From Phanerodontia chrysosporium (taxonomy: Eukaryota; Basidiomycota; Agaricomycetes; Polyporales; Phanerochaetaceae), in assembly GCA_001910725.1 (NCBI GenBank), contig MJGA01000086.1, forward strand, positions 1 through 43,014: 43,014 nucleotides of DNA. The letters are read 5' to 3'. Shown here piece after piece: positions 22,379 to 32,900 of this stretch (position 1 is its first letter; every line of letters begins with the position of its first letter). Position numbers and translations under genes: made by a program. A model generated the notes under the pieces. That model had not been told where the DNA came from. It did no database searches and worked only from the letters and a program-made list of their open reading frames with translations.

Positions 22379-23083
22379 GGTCCTTGCTTTGCAGTGCCGA
22401 AAGACGTCCGGCTCAAGGACCACATCCCCCAGCGCATTTTCGACCGCCTCCAACGTCGTCGCGAGGCCGGCAACCCCGTCAAGTGGACGGACCGCAAAGT
22501 CAAGGCGGTCGTCAAGTACGTGTCCACGCTCCCGACACCTCCGCCCTCTGTTCCCTCCATCAATTGGACTGCCGTCCGCGAGGCTCGCGAAGCCGAACAA
22601 CGCGTAGGCAACCGCATCCGTGAGCAGCGCCAACGCGAGGCGCAAGAAGCCCAGGCCGCCGTAGCTGCCTCCTCATCCAAGCTCAGTTTGGCAGAGCGCC
22701 TCAGCGCCGCCCCGACGTACGAGCCCATCGCCCGCAAGCCCATCGGTATCGACATCCCGAAGTACTCCCCCACCGATCTCGTTGGCATCTTCACGCCTAA
22801 GCTCGACGCCACCATCAAGCGTCTCAAGGCCGTCGAGGAAGTTGATCTGTTCCACCTCGTCAACAGCGACCACGCACGCGGCGTTTGCCAGCTGATCGAG
22901 CGCCTCCAGCAGATCCGCGCCGAGCTCGTCTGCCTCGCCCCAACCACCACGTTTAAGGAGTGGCACCAATACGAGCTAGGTCTCGCTCAGATTGGTGACA
23001 TTTCGTTTGCCGGTTTAAGGCGCAACTTTCGCCGCATTGTGGGAGAACTAGAAATTGTGTATCGGGCTGGATATTTTGAGTAG
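22379..23083 (+). CDS. Gypsy-B ORF upstream of gag, function unknown
   Basis: The frame is open from 22379 to the TAG at 23081-23083, about 230 residues, with no early ATG. The first plausible sense is around GTG 22394. The sequence just before it (TTGCTTTGCAG) is a strong splice acceptor, so the start may be supplied by splicing from the LTR donor at 22078. The product is charged, with a likely coiled coil (about residues 55-85: many Arg, Gln and Glu, such as REQRQREAQEAQ) and a later helical part rich in Leu and Glu (ATIKRLKAVEEVDLFHLV). I recognise no domain. It could be the N-terminal part of gag or an independent accessory protein. The GC-rich third positions match gag and pol, which supports real coding. 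Confidence 0.55.
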   Translation, partial: GPCFAVPKDVRLKDHIPQRIFDRLQRRREAGNPVKWTDRKVKAVVKYVSTLPTPPPSVPSINWTAVREAREAEQRVGNRIREQRQREAQEAQAAVAASSSKLSLAERLSAAPTYEPIARKPIGIDIPKYSPTDLVGIFTPKLDATIKRLKAVEEVDLFHLVNSDHARGVCQLIERLQQIRAELVCLAPTTTFKEWHQYELGLAQIGDISFAGLRRNFRRIVGELEIVYRAGYFE

Positions 23084-23507
23084 TCTATAAAATACATCTC
23101 GTGTCGCTCTGGATTCCGATTGTTCGAATCGACCGCACTTCTTTGCGCGAAATCTCGAGGATCGTACAGTTCGCGATAGCCACCTCATCGATCGAGGGGA
23201 AGATTGGCAATTCGCTCTCTGTGACGAGCAACCCTGTCCACATCGAGAAAGTGCTCCAGCGGCCCCACAACTCCCGCCGAACACTCGAGAAATCCAATTC
23301 GAGCGCCCTCGTTTCGCGCAGCGGCTAGAATTTGCCCGCGCTTCCGCCACTACCCCGAATACTCCCGACCGCAGTCCCCCGGACAGCAGCCACCACTCGT
23401 CTCCCGAGACATCACTCGGTTCCGTCCTCTCCGATCACGAACCAGCTCCCTCGCCCCTCGATCTCTCCCGCGCTCACTCAGGAGCCAACACTTCCCGTCC
23501 TCCCAAC

Positions 23508-24758
23508 ATGTCGAGCACTCCAGGTGGAGCGCCGCCCGGTCCAGCGCCTCTCGACCCCGTTTCTGCTGCACTCCTGCAAATGGCCCAGGCGATGACGCAG
23601 CTCACCAACACGGTCAACACTCTGGCCCAGGCCATCGGTAACAATCACACAACGGTCAATGCCACGGTCAACGCAAACAAGGAGCTACCCTTCGTCGAGA
23701 AGCCCGTCCCGTTCAAAGGGAAAGGTTCGGACACGGCCCGTCTCTTCTGCGCTGCCTACCGCATCTACGCCGATGGACAGCCGGAGAAATTCGGCAAGCG
23801 CGATGTTAACGGCAACCTCCAGCGGGACCCCGAATCCGGCAAGATCTTGGTAGACGGCCAGAAGTGGATCGTCGGTGCTCTCTCCTTCATGCAGGATGAA
23901 GCGGCCGAATGGGCGCGGCAGTACATCGAGCAAGCAGCAGACGGCACTCAGATATTCGACGGCTCTCGCGCTACGTTCTGGGAGGCTTTCAAGAACCGGT
24001 TCGAGTCCGTGGACGAGAAAGCCGAGGCTCTCAGCAAGCTGCAGGCATGTACGCAAGGCAATCGCCGGTTCGCGGAGTTCTTTGCGGAGTTCCAAGCCCT
24101 CGCCGGCCGCACGAAGCTCACCCCGGAAGACCTGGCAGCCTGGCTATGGACGAAGTTTAACAAGGACTACCTCGAGCGGATCTCGTACATGGTCAACCCC
24201 AGCACCGGCAAAGGTCCCGAGACGTACGACGAGCTCAAGAACGCGGGTTTCGCCGTCGACCGGTCAAAGGACAAGCTCTCGCAAGACCTCTTGGCACAGC
24301 AGGGCAAGACGTCCTCGTCTCCGGCTAGCTCGTTGGCGCGCGCCTTCCGCGACCCGAACGCGATGGATATCGACGCCACGAACATCGACGAGCTGTTTAA
24401 GGGTCTCACCGACACGGATCTCAAACGCCAGTTCGACGCCGTCATGAAGGACCGCTGCAAGGTCTGCGGCTCAAAGTCCCACAAGTCCACGGACCCCGTG
24501 CACCGCGATTCGGTCTGCAATCACTGCGGCAAGAAGGGTCACTGGTCCCGCGTCTGTCGTGCCCGCCTCGAGGGCAAGCCGAGAACCGCCCCCGCTACCG
24601 CCGCCGTCCGCGCCTCGTCTTCGGATACCTCGTCTCAGGACTCCTCGTCTCCGGCCTCCTCGTCTTCTGGCAGCTCATCTGAAGACCAAGCCACCGCGCT
24701 CGCTGCCCTCCGCGATCAGCTGGCTCTGATACAGAAGCAGCTCGGGGGTTTTGCTTAA
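23508..24758 (+). CDS. Gypsy-B gag
   Basis: A 416-residue structural polyprotein starting at ATG 23508. The capsid-like region has PVPFKGKGSDTARLFCAAYR (about 67-86), TFWEAFKNRF (about 158) and FNKDYLERISYM. The C-terminus carries a CCHC zinc knuckle CNHCGKKGHWSRVC (about 340-353), preceded by an incomplete CKVCGSKSH, and then a Ser-rich tail. The final codons carry the -1 frameshift site. The same frame is open upstream of the ATG back to about 23093 (about 138 codons, with Pro/Ser-rich coding-like sequence), so a longer gag made by splicing or non-AUG initiation is possible. ATG 23508 was chosen because it is the first in frame. Confidence 0.9.
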   Translation: MSSTPGGAPPGPAPLDPVSAALLQMAQAMTQLTNTVNTLAQAIGNNHTTVNATVNANKELPFVEKPVPFKGKGSDTARLFCAAYRIYADGQPEKFGKRDVNGNLQRDPESGKILVDGQKWIVGALSFMQDEAAEWARQYIEQAADGTQIFDGSRATFWEAFKNRFESVDEKAEALSKLQACTQGNRRFAEFFAEFQALAGRTKLTPEDLAAWLWTKFNKDYLERISYMVNPSTGKGPETYDELKNAGFAVDRSKDKLSQDLLAQQGKTSSSPASSLARAFRDPNAMDIDATNIDELFKGLTDTDLKRQFDAVMKDRCKVCGSKSHKSTDPVHRDSVCNHCGKKGHWSRVCRARLEGKPRTAPATAAVRASSSDTSSQDSSSPASSSSGSSSEDQATALAALRDQLALIQKQLGGFA

Positions 24759-24790
24759 GGGGCCGGAGTGACGCCGCATCGTCGGTCCCC
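24746..24790 (+). promoter_or_regulatory. Predicted -1 ribosomal frameshift signal between gag and pol
   Basis: In the gag frame the codons read GGG GGT TTT GCT TAA, which contains the slippery heptamer G GGT TTT (24746-24752), matching X XXY YYZ. Six nucleotides downstream a hairpin can form: 24759-24764 (GGGGCC) pairs with 24784-24790 (GGTCCCC, one bulged T), and inside it GACG (24770-24773) pairs with CGTC (24780-24783) around a 6-nt loop. A -1 slip leads exactly into the pol frame. Spacing and geometry fit known viral and retroelement signals. Confidence 0.75.
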
Positions 24791-27700
24791 GTCTCGTCAA
24801 GCCCGGATTCAACTCTGGCGCCATCACTAGAACCACAGGACCTGTCAGATATCATCCGCTCATGTACAATATCAGTGCTAGATCCTTTTTCGAATCACTA
24901 TCGTGTACCTGTAAAGCTCACCGGACTGAATAAAACTATTCGCATGCCTGCAATGATTGACTCCGGTGCGACTTCGCTGTTCATCCACGAGGATTTCTGT
25001 AAACAACACAAGATCCTCACGGTACCACTCAAGAAGGAAATCACACTGTACAACATCGACGGAACCAAGAATGAAGCAGGGTCTATCACACGCCGTGCCA
25101 GACTCCAGCTCACTGTGGGTTCGTATACGTTTAAGGAAGAGTTTCTTGTCACGAACATCGGTTCGGAGGACGTCATCCTCGGACTTCCGTGGCTCAAGAA
25201 ATGGAATCCGAACATCGACTGGAAGACGGGAGATGTCCAGTTTCAGCTCCGCGGCGGAGCTGAGGACACCCCGGTTTTCGGTATCCACCAGATTGACGCC
25301 AACCGCTCCGAGCGCCGTGAATGGCTTCGAGCAGGCATTGTTGAGGACGCCAAGGACGAAGCCTGGATCCTCGCCGGCTACACTTACTCGCAAGCGATCG
25401 CTGTCGAAGCCAATCGCGAGAAGTACGCTAAGACGTTTGAGGAGTTGGTTCCCAAGGAGTACTACCGACACAAGAAAGTGTTCTCCAAGGAAGAATCGCA
25501 CCGCCTCCCGAAGCATCAGCCCTGGGATCACGCGATAGATCTCGTTCCGGACGCCCCGGCCTCGATTAAATCGAAGGTTTATCCCATGTCCCCGATCGAG
25601 AATGAAGAACTACAGCGGTTCATCGACGAGGCACTCGCCAAGGGCTATATCGTCCCCAGCAAGTCTTCGATCGCTTCCCCTGTCTTCTTCATCAAGAAAA
25701 AGGACGGCAAGCTCCGGTTCATCCAGGATTACCGCAAGCTCAACGACATCACCGTGAAGAATCGCTACCCCCTTCCGCTCGCCTCCGATATCATCGGGAA
25801 GCTCCAGGGCGCTAAGATCTTCACCAAGTTCGACGTCCGTTGGGGCTACAACAATGTCCGGATTAAGGAAGGAGACGAGTGGAAAGCTGCCTTCGTCACC
25901 AACCGCGGTCTCTTCGAACCCCGAGTTATGTACTTCGGTCTGTGCAACAGCCCTGCCACGTTCCAGGCTCTCATGAATCACATCTTCGCTGACCTCATCG
26001 CCGAAAGCAAGGTCGCAGTCTACCTCGACGACATTCTCATCTGGTCGAACGATCTCGCTTCGCATCGGAAGATTGTTCACGAGGTCCTGGCGCGCCTCGC
26101 CAAGTACGATCTGTACCTTCGGCCCGAGAAGTGCGAGTTCGAGCGCTCAGAAATCGAGTACCTTGGGCTCCTCATTAGCAAGGGACAAGTCGGCATGGAC
26201 CCCGGCAAGGTTAAGGCAGTAGCCGAGTGGCCGACCCCGAAGGACCTCAAAGATGTACGAGGCTTTGTCGGGTTCGCCAACTTCTATCGCCGTTTCATCA
26301 AAGACTTCTCAAAGATCTGCCATCCGCTGCACGATCTGACGAAGAAGGATACTCCGTTTAATTGGGGTCCCGCACAGGCAGAAGCCTTCGAGACGCTCAA
26401 GCGCGCTTTCACGACTCAGCCCGTGCTCGCCATGTGGAGCATTGATCGGCCAACTTGCGTCGAGACTGATGCTTCTGGCTACGCCACCGGAGGAGTCATA
26501 GCCCAACGCGACCCTGAAGATGGTCTCTGGCATCCAATTGCGTATCGCTCGCAAACCATGAGCCCCGCCGAGCGGAACTACAAGATCTGGGACCGTGAGA
26601 TGCTTGCAATCATCGAAGCTCTCAAGGACTGGCGCCAGTTCCTCGAAGGTCTCCCGGAGCCTTTTGAGATCTGGACCGATCATCAGAATCTCCAGTACTG
26701 GAAGACTGCGCAGAATCTCACGCAGCAACAAGCCCGATGGGCCTCCTACCTCGCCGAGTCCGACTTCCGCATCTTCCACCGCCCCGGCAAGACCCATCTC
26801 CTCGCTGATCCGCTCTCCCGGCCCTCCTCGCTGCATGTCTCCGACGAAGAAGACAATCGCTCGCAGGTAGTATTGAAGCCAGAGCTGTTTAAGATAGCCG
26901 CCACGGCAGCCTTCGCAAACCCCTCCCCCCTCGAGAAACGCATTCGCGACTGCTCCGAAAAGGAAAAGGAAGTCGCAGACGCCCTGCAGACTCTCCAGAC
27001 CAAGGGGCCCCGCAAGCTGCGCAGCGGCATTCTCGAATGGGAAGAGGACAATGGCCTTCTGTACTACCATGGGAAAGTCTATGTCCCGAACAGTGCCGCG
27101 CTGCGCAACGACGTCATCAAGTTTTGCCACGACGCGCCGACCGCCGGACACCCTGGGAAACACACCACCCTCGAATTGGTCTCTCGGTACTATTGGTGGC
27201 CGCGCATCTCCGCCGACGTCAGCCGCTACGTGCTCGGCTGCGATCAGTGTCAACGGTACAAGTCCGCCCCGCATCCGAAAGCCACCCTACAGCCCCACGA
27301 CGTCCCTTCAGGGCCTTGGGAACACGTCGGCGTGGATCTCATCACGCAACTCCCACGCGACGCCAAGACCAAGAAAGACTCGATCGCGGTCTACGTGGAC
27401 CATTATTCGGATCAGTGCCACCTTGTGCCGGTCGACTCGACGATCACCGCTGCCGGCATGGGCGACGTCCACTACACGGACATCTTCCGCCTCCACGGCC
27501 TCCCACGCAAGATCTTCTCCGATCGTGGACCCCAGTTTGCAGCCCAGTACATGCGAGCGCTGTATAAACGCCTCGGCATCGCTACCGGTCTCACCACGGC
27601 ATATCACCCCGAAGGCAACGGCAAGGTCGAGCGCAAGAACCAGGAAGTCGAGAAATTCCTGCGTCTCTTTGTCTCCCAGCGCCAAGATGACTGGGTCGAT

Positions 27701-28510
27701 TGGCTCCCGATGGCCGAGTTCACCCTGAACTCACACGTGTCTAGTGCTACCGAGCGCACGCCCTTCGAGATTGTCTACAGCTATACACCGGACTTCACGA
27801 TCCCGGCCGGCAAACACACCAAGGTTCCCGCTCTCGATGAGCGCCTAGACCGCATGGCTCACGTTCGCAAAGAGGCTGAAGCTGCCCTGCGTCTAACCAA
27901 AGCCCGCATGAAAGAAGAGTACGAGGCCGCGAAGAAACGCGCCCACTCCTTCAAAGTCGGTGATCAGGTTTGGCTCAGCACGAAGGACCTCAGCATCGAT
28001 CAGCCCTCGCCCAAGCTCGGCCCCCGCCAGCTGGGTCCGTTTAAGGTTCTGGAAAAGATTGGCGATCTGGACTATCGGCTCGAGCTCCCGAGCTGGCTGA
28101 AAATCCACCCAGTTTTCCATGTCAACCGCCTCAGCCCGTGGCACGATCAGGGCGTCGAGAAGCCTCTGCCTCCCAAACCTGTCAAGGTTGCCGGCGAAGA
28201 AGAATACGTCGTCGAGAAGATCCTCGACAGCCGCATATACCGCCGCCAACTGCAGTACAAGGTCCGCTGGAAAGGCTACGGCCAAGCCGGCGACACGTGG
28301 GAAAAGGCAGACAACCTCAAGCACGCCAAGGCCCTGGTCAACAAATTCCATCGCGAAAATCCGGAAGCACCCCGCAAGCTCGCTGCCACCGCCTTCGAAG
28401 CCCTCGCCGCCTCTTTTCGCCCGTTCGTTACCGAAGTCGACGTCTCCCACCTTTCTGCCTCCGATCGCGCTAAAGCCGATCTCGACTGGGAGGAGGGGCG
28501 CCACATCTAA
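24752..28510 (+). CDS. Gypsy-B pol (protease, RT, RNase H, integrase, chromodomain)
   Basis: Read in the -1 frame relative to gag; the first in-frame start-like codon is GTG at 24875, with no ATG before the protease, so translation by frameshift from gag is expected. Residues counted from 24875: protease MIDSGATSLFIH (about 27); reverse transcriptase with FDVRWGYNNVRIKEG, and YLDD (about 381); RNase H starting VETDASGYATGG (about 529); integrase zinc region from CHDAPTAGHPGKH to CDQCQRYK (about 750-793); catalytic core VGVDLITQLP (820), FSDRGPQFAAQ (881) and GKVERKNQE (917); chromodomain EYVVEKILDSR to VRWKGYGQAGDTWE (about 1108-1145). No stops or frameshifts; all catalytic residues seen are present. 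Confidence 0.95.
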   Translation, partial: CLRGRSDAASSVPVSSSPDSTLAPSLEPQDLSDIIRSCTISVLDPFSNHYRVPVKLTGLNKTIRMPAMIDSGATSLFIHEDFCKQHKILTVPLKKEITLYNIDGTKNEAGSITRRARLQLTVGSYTFKEEFLVTNIGSEDVILGLPWLKKWNPNIDWKTGDVQFQLRGGAEDTPVFGIHQIDANRSERREWLRAGIVEDAKDEAWILAGYTYSQAIAVEANREKYAKTFEELVPKEYYRHKKVFSKEESHRLPKHQPWDHAIDLVPDAPASIKSKVYPMSPIENEELQRFIDEALAKGYIVPSKSSIASPVFFIKKKDGKLRFIQDYRKLNDITVKNRYPLPLASDIIGKLQGAKIFTKFDVRWGYNNVRIKEGDEWKAAFVTNRGLFEPRVMYFGLCNSPATFQALMNHIFADLIAESKVAVYLDDILIWSNDLASHRKIVHEVLARLAKYDLYLRPEKCEFERSEIEYLGLLISKGQVGMDPGKVKAVAEWPTPKDLKDVRGFVGFANFYRRFIKDFSKICHPLHDLTKKDTPFNWGPAQAEAFETLKRAFTTQPVLAMWSIDRPTCVETDASGYATGGVIAQRDPEDGLWHPIAYRSQTMSPAERNYKIWDREMLAIIEALKDWRQFLEGLPEPFEIWTDHQNLQYWKTAQNLTQQQARWASYLAESDFRIFHRPGKTHLLADPLSRPSSLHVSDEEDNRSQVVLKPELFKIAATAAFANPSPLEKRIRDCSEKEKEVADALQTLQTKGPRKLRSGILEWEEDNGLLYYHGKVYVPNSAALRNDVIKFCHDAPTAGHPGKHTTLELVSRYYWWPRISADVSRYVLGCDQCQRYKSAPHPKATLQPHDVPSGPWEHVGVDLITQLPRDAKTKKDSIAVYVDHYSDQCHLVPVDSTITAAGMGDVHYTDIFRLHGLPRKIFSDRGPQFAAQYMRALYKRLGIATGLTTAYHPEGNGKVERKNQEVEKFLRLFVSQRQDDWVDWLPMAEFTLNSHVSSATERTPFEIVYSYTPDFTIPAGKHTKVPALDERLDRMAHVRKEAEAALRLTKARMKEEYEAAKKRAHSFKVGDQVWLSTKDLSIDQPSPKLGPRQLGPFKVLEKIGDLDYRLELPSWLKIHPVFHVNRLSPWHDQGVEKPLPPKPVKVAGEEEYVVEKILDSRIYRRQLQYKVRWKGYGQAGDTWEKADNLKHAKALVNKFHRENPEAPRKLAATAFEALAASFRPFVTEVDVSHLSASDRAKADLDWEEGRHI

Positions 28511-28548
28511 CGACCTCGCGAGGACGCTCGGTTTTAGAAGGGGGGTAA

Positions 28549-29242
28549 TGTCACGGATGTGACGGTGCAGCTCTATTTTTCGCCGATTTTTGGCTATTTT
28601 CCTCGATTAATCCAACGGGCGAGCAGCCCTCGCACCGTCTAGAGTCCTAGCCGCCCACACTTAGCGCCTGGCCATTCAGCGCCAGCGCCCTGATGGCGCA
28701 TCACCCCTAGACGCCAGCGCATCCCGCTGCGCGCTCAGACACTGCCCGGATCACCGGTCTGCCTTGCAACCGGTTCCCCGGATCGCCGAAGCGGCACTGT
28801 CATCCTTGATGACTCCCGTCGCCGAGACACGCCGAGCTGATCAGCCTGATGACACAGCCTCGGCCCGACACAGCCCTGAACACTGCCAGCTGACACAGCC
28901 TCGTGACATAGCCCCGCACAGCCTCGCCGCGCAGCCCGCGTCGCAGCCTCGCTGGCTATGCTGAGCACTGCCCATCAGCTTAGGTAATCGTATAGCCTGC
29001 CCTAAAAGACTCTGTAGTATATAAGGGTAGCACTCTTCGCTCCTGTCCGTCATCTCGACCTCTTGGTCAATACGGACAGGTAAGCCGCACTTTGTATTCT
29101 TTACTATCTCTCAATAATAACTTGGTCAATACGGACAGCTGTACAAGTTTGTTCGTCGCCGCGTAACACGCTCCGCTGCGCCTCGTCGTCGACCTCCCCA
29201 TTCGCCCTCCCTCGTGTAGCGTTGAGCCTCTGCTCCGCGACA
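28549..29242 (+). repeat. 3' LTR of Gypsy-B (family B)
   Basis: A 694-bp copy of the 5' LTR with about three substitutions by eye, immediately after the purine tract. It is followed by the GATTT duplication and the continuation of Gypsy-A. Confidence 0.95.
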
Positions 29243-29496
29243 GATTTTCTCAATGACCTGTAGCGGATCTCTGCATCCTACAGGTTAATAATGCTGATTA
29301 TGTACCCACAGCCGAGTTTACACTGGATGTAGATAGAGTAATTGACATTGATGTATTGAATGTCTTATATAATAAATCATTATCATTCAAACTTCCTATT
29401 ACTCTGTGGGTATATGATAAAAAAGCACAGGCAGAAGCCCTGGTTGATTCAGGTGCCACGACGAGTTTCATCAATCACAGCTTCGTCGAAAAGAAT

Positions 29497-29931
29497 ATCA
29501 GAAGTGCGTGGAAGGCGGCGCTTCTGGTAAGGGGCGACCGAGAGGCTCGGTCGGATGCGCAGGGCCTGTAGGCGGACGCTCAGTCCGATAAAACTCAGAG
29601 TTAAACAAGTCTCTATTAATGTACCTATAGGCGGACGCTCAGTCCGATAAACTAATACATGCATTAGTCTACTTGACTGAAGTCCGCAGAGGCAAGGGGA
29701 ACGCACACTCAGAGTAAAACAAGTCTCTGAGTGTCTAGAGGGGACTATGGGATGTATATAACGGAGTGGGGACGATTAGCTAAGCTAAAACTATATAGAA
29801 ATTACCATGGAAGGGAGTTGTGGTGGCAGCCACTATCGCCCAAAGGCGTTTTGCTTCCGCGCCACACGACGGGCAGTCGTCGGCGCTTGCGCGAATCCGC
29901 CGCGAGTCCGCGCGTCACTTCGACAAAGAAC
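29497..29931. mobile_element. 435-bp non-autonomous insertion in the Gypsy-A protease
   Basis: It splits the protease between SFVEKN and LVTIKLANL; removing it restores the frame, leaving AAT at both edges (29494-29496 and 29932-29934). A 5-bp reading, AGAAT versus ACAAT, is also possible. The ends share a short inverted GAAGTG core (29501-29506; reverse complement at 29917-29922). Inside, a 24-bp unit starting TAGGCGGACGCTCAGTCC occurs at 29569 and 29628, and ACTCAGAGT(T/A)AAACAAGTCTC occurs near 29592 and 29708. A TATATAA box is near 29754. It could be a MITE or a short solo LTR; the family is unknown. Confidence 0.6.
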
Positions 29932-32900
29932 AATCTGGTAACTATTAAGTTGGCAAATCTGTATGAAGTAAAAAATGCGGATGGAATAATCAATAAAGCA
30001 GGATGAATCACTTACGCTCTGCAAGCCTACTTGGAAATTGGAACACACAAACACACCCAGTACTTACTCGTGACAGATTTGCACGACAAAGACATGTATA
30101 TAGAGTACAAGTTCCTACACTGGCATAACCCAGAAATCGACTGGGCAAAAGGCAATTGGAAGTTCACCAAATGTCCTGAATCATGCAAAGTCTCCAGCAT
30201 GGCACAGAAAGTCCAAGCCCTCCACATCGAAACCAGCAATGACGAGGAGCTGGCAGAGCTCGAACCAGAACAACCTTGGGAATTCTCACTGGACAATATT
30301 GGAGAAAAGGATATTCCCCACCACATTAACTGGGTTGATTTCAGTAACCCAGAGGAACAAACGCAAGCCGAGGCTGTCGCTGACATCCTGGAAAAAGATG
30401 ATGACGATACAGTTGACACCTCACAATGAAAATCACAGGTACCAAGTTGGGTCCACAAATTCGAAAGCGTATTCAGTATAACCAAATCTGAACGCATGCC
30501 CACCCACAAACTATGAGATCATGCCATCGAATTTGAGGAAGGAGCAAAATTGCCCCCAATCGGAAAGGTGTACCCCCTATACCAGAGATAACACTTGTCT
30601 TTCGATGAGTGGATTTGAGAAGAATGCTAGAAAAGTTACATAGAAAAGTCAAAGTCACTCATTGCTGTGACATTCTTTTTTGTAAAAAAGCAGATAGTAG
30701 TTTGTGACCTTGCATGGATTACTGCCCCTTGAACAGAATTACAAAGAAAAACTGTTATTTAATCCCTCGCATTGCTGATTTAATCAACGCACTGTCTCAG
30801 GTGTCGATATTTACAAAGATCGACCTTCAATGGGGATATAACAATGTCCGCATCAAGGAAGGTGACAAGTGGAAAATGGCTTTCGTAACCAAGGACGGTT
30901 TATTCCAGGCCAAAGTTATGTACTTTGGATTTGCAAACACATCGGCAACATTCCAAAATATGATGAACAACATTTTCAAAGACCTTATCCGTCAAGAAAA
31001 GGTTATAGTCTACCTTGACGATGTCCTCATCTTTGGCAATGACCGCGAGGAACATCAAAAGATCGTACACAAAGTGCTGCAGCGACTAGAAGACAACAAC
31101 CTCTTCGCAAAGGCAGAAAAGTGTCTATTTGAGAAGGACAAGCTTGCCTATCTCGGCATGATTATATCCAAGAATCATGTAGAAATGGATCCTGCTAAAG
31201 TCACAGGTGTAACGGAGTGGCCCGTACCGACCAAGGTCAAGCATGTTTAGGCATTCCTTGAATTTGTGAATTTCTATCGCAGATTTATTAAAGACTTTGC
31301 GAAGATCACGAAGCCACTCACAGTACTCACCAAGAAGGATCAAAACAGCAGAAGGTGTTTGATGACCTGAAAAAGGTGTTCACTTCTGCACCAATTCTAC
31401 GAATTCTGAACAATGTTAATCTGTTCAGGCTTTCCACCGATGCGAGTAACTTCACGATCGGCTCGGTTTTGTCGCAACTTGACCCAAATGATAAGCTTTA
31501 CCATTTGGTAGCCTTCCACTCCAAGTCACTCAACATTCACGAAAGGAACTATGAGATATACGACAAGGAGATGTTGGCCATAATCTGCGGGGTTAGAACA
31601 GTATAGGCACTATCTAGAGGGACATCTGGAGAAATTCGAGATATGGTCAGGCTACCAGAACCTGACTTATTTCAAGCAGGCCCAGAAATTGTCTCACCGT
31701 CAAGCTCGTTGGGCATTATACCTAACAAGATTCCATTTCACACTACATCACAAGCCGGGTAAAACAATGGAAGCTGAAGACCCTCTGTCCAGGAGACCAG
31801 ATCATGAAGAGGGGGTAGAACTCGATAATCGCGACCATATTCTTCTGAAGCCAGAATTTTTCGCCAATCTGCTCGAAGTCTGCGCAATCAATGCCTCCCA
31901 TGACACTCCAGTAAACGATGATTTACTGCTCCAAGAGGTCAAGAAGGCTCTATTATCCGACGAAGTCACCAAGAACTATCAATTGTTACTCAAATCAGGC
32001 CTACGCGAGTTCAAGAAACTGTTAGAGGAATGGAACTTTGAGAATGGATTGCTACTCTTCCGGGGACATATCTACATAACAAAGAATGAAAATGAGGACT
32101 TACAATGACAAATAGTCCAAATGCACCACAACCACTCATCAGCCGGACATCCAGGCAGGTGGAAGACCTACGAACTTGTCTCCCAAAACTATTGGTGGCC
32201 GGGAATGTCTGTCTTTGTCAAAAAATACGTCACGGGCTGTGACATGTGTCAGCGAATGAAGAATCGCACACAGCAGACCTACGGACAACTCATGCCCAAC
32301 AAGGTACCTAACGGACCTTGGGAAGTTATTACCATTGACTTGATTACTCAGTTGATGCCGTCAAGAGGAAAGGATGCCATTCTAGTCGTTATGCTGACTC
32401 ACCAAGAGAGCATGTTTCTTCGTGATAACAAACAAATTCTCTGCTAAAGACCTCGCAAAGATCTTGATGGATAGAATTTACCCTATCTACGGACTACCTT
32501 TGCAGATAATCTTGAACAGAGGAACTCAATTCATGGCTGAACTCTTTTAAAAATGGTATAAGCTACTCGGTATCCAGTCAGTGATGTCTATGGCATATCA
32601 CCCTCAGACAAATGGTCAAACAAAACAAGTAAATCAAGCTCTAGAACAGTACTTACACTGCTTCGCTAATAATATCATTCATGAAGATTGGGTCGATTAT
32701 CTGCCCACCACAGAATTTGCCTACAACAATGCAGCACACAAAAGTACAAAGGACACATCGTTCTTTCTAGAATATGGTAGACACCCACGGGCAGGACCAA
32801 CCCTTGACAAGCAAGCTAAAAGCAAAGACTTGAACGAGATATTCAGACTTAGACAAGACGCCCAAGACAAGAACAAAGCAGCCCTACAGCTAGCAGCGAA

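Larger units (their letters stand above)
21547..29242 (+). mobile_element. Gypsy-B: complete Ty3/gypsy chromovirus (level 4)
   Basis: A 7.7-kb element with two 694-bp LTRs and a perfect target duplication GATTT (21542-21546 and 29243-29247). It interrupts Gypsy-A between gag and protease. Its LTRs differ at about three positions by eye, so this is the youngest large insertion in the window. It encodes an upstream ORF, gag, and a pol in the -1 frame. A purine tract AGAAGGGGGG (28537-28545) precedes the 3' LTR by three bases. Codon use is strongly GC-rich at third positions, unlike the AT-rich Gypsy-A around it. Confidence 0.96.

Noticed and set aside
29569..29651. Two copies of a 24-bp unit considered as a CRISPR-like array
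   Set aside because: Only two copies, in a fungal genome, inside a small insertion; simply an internal repeat.
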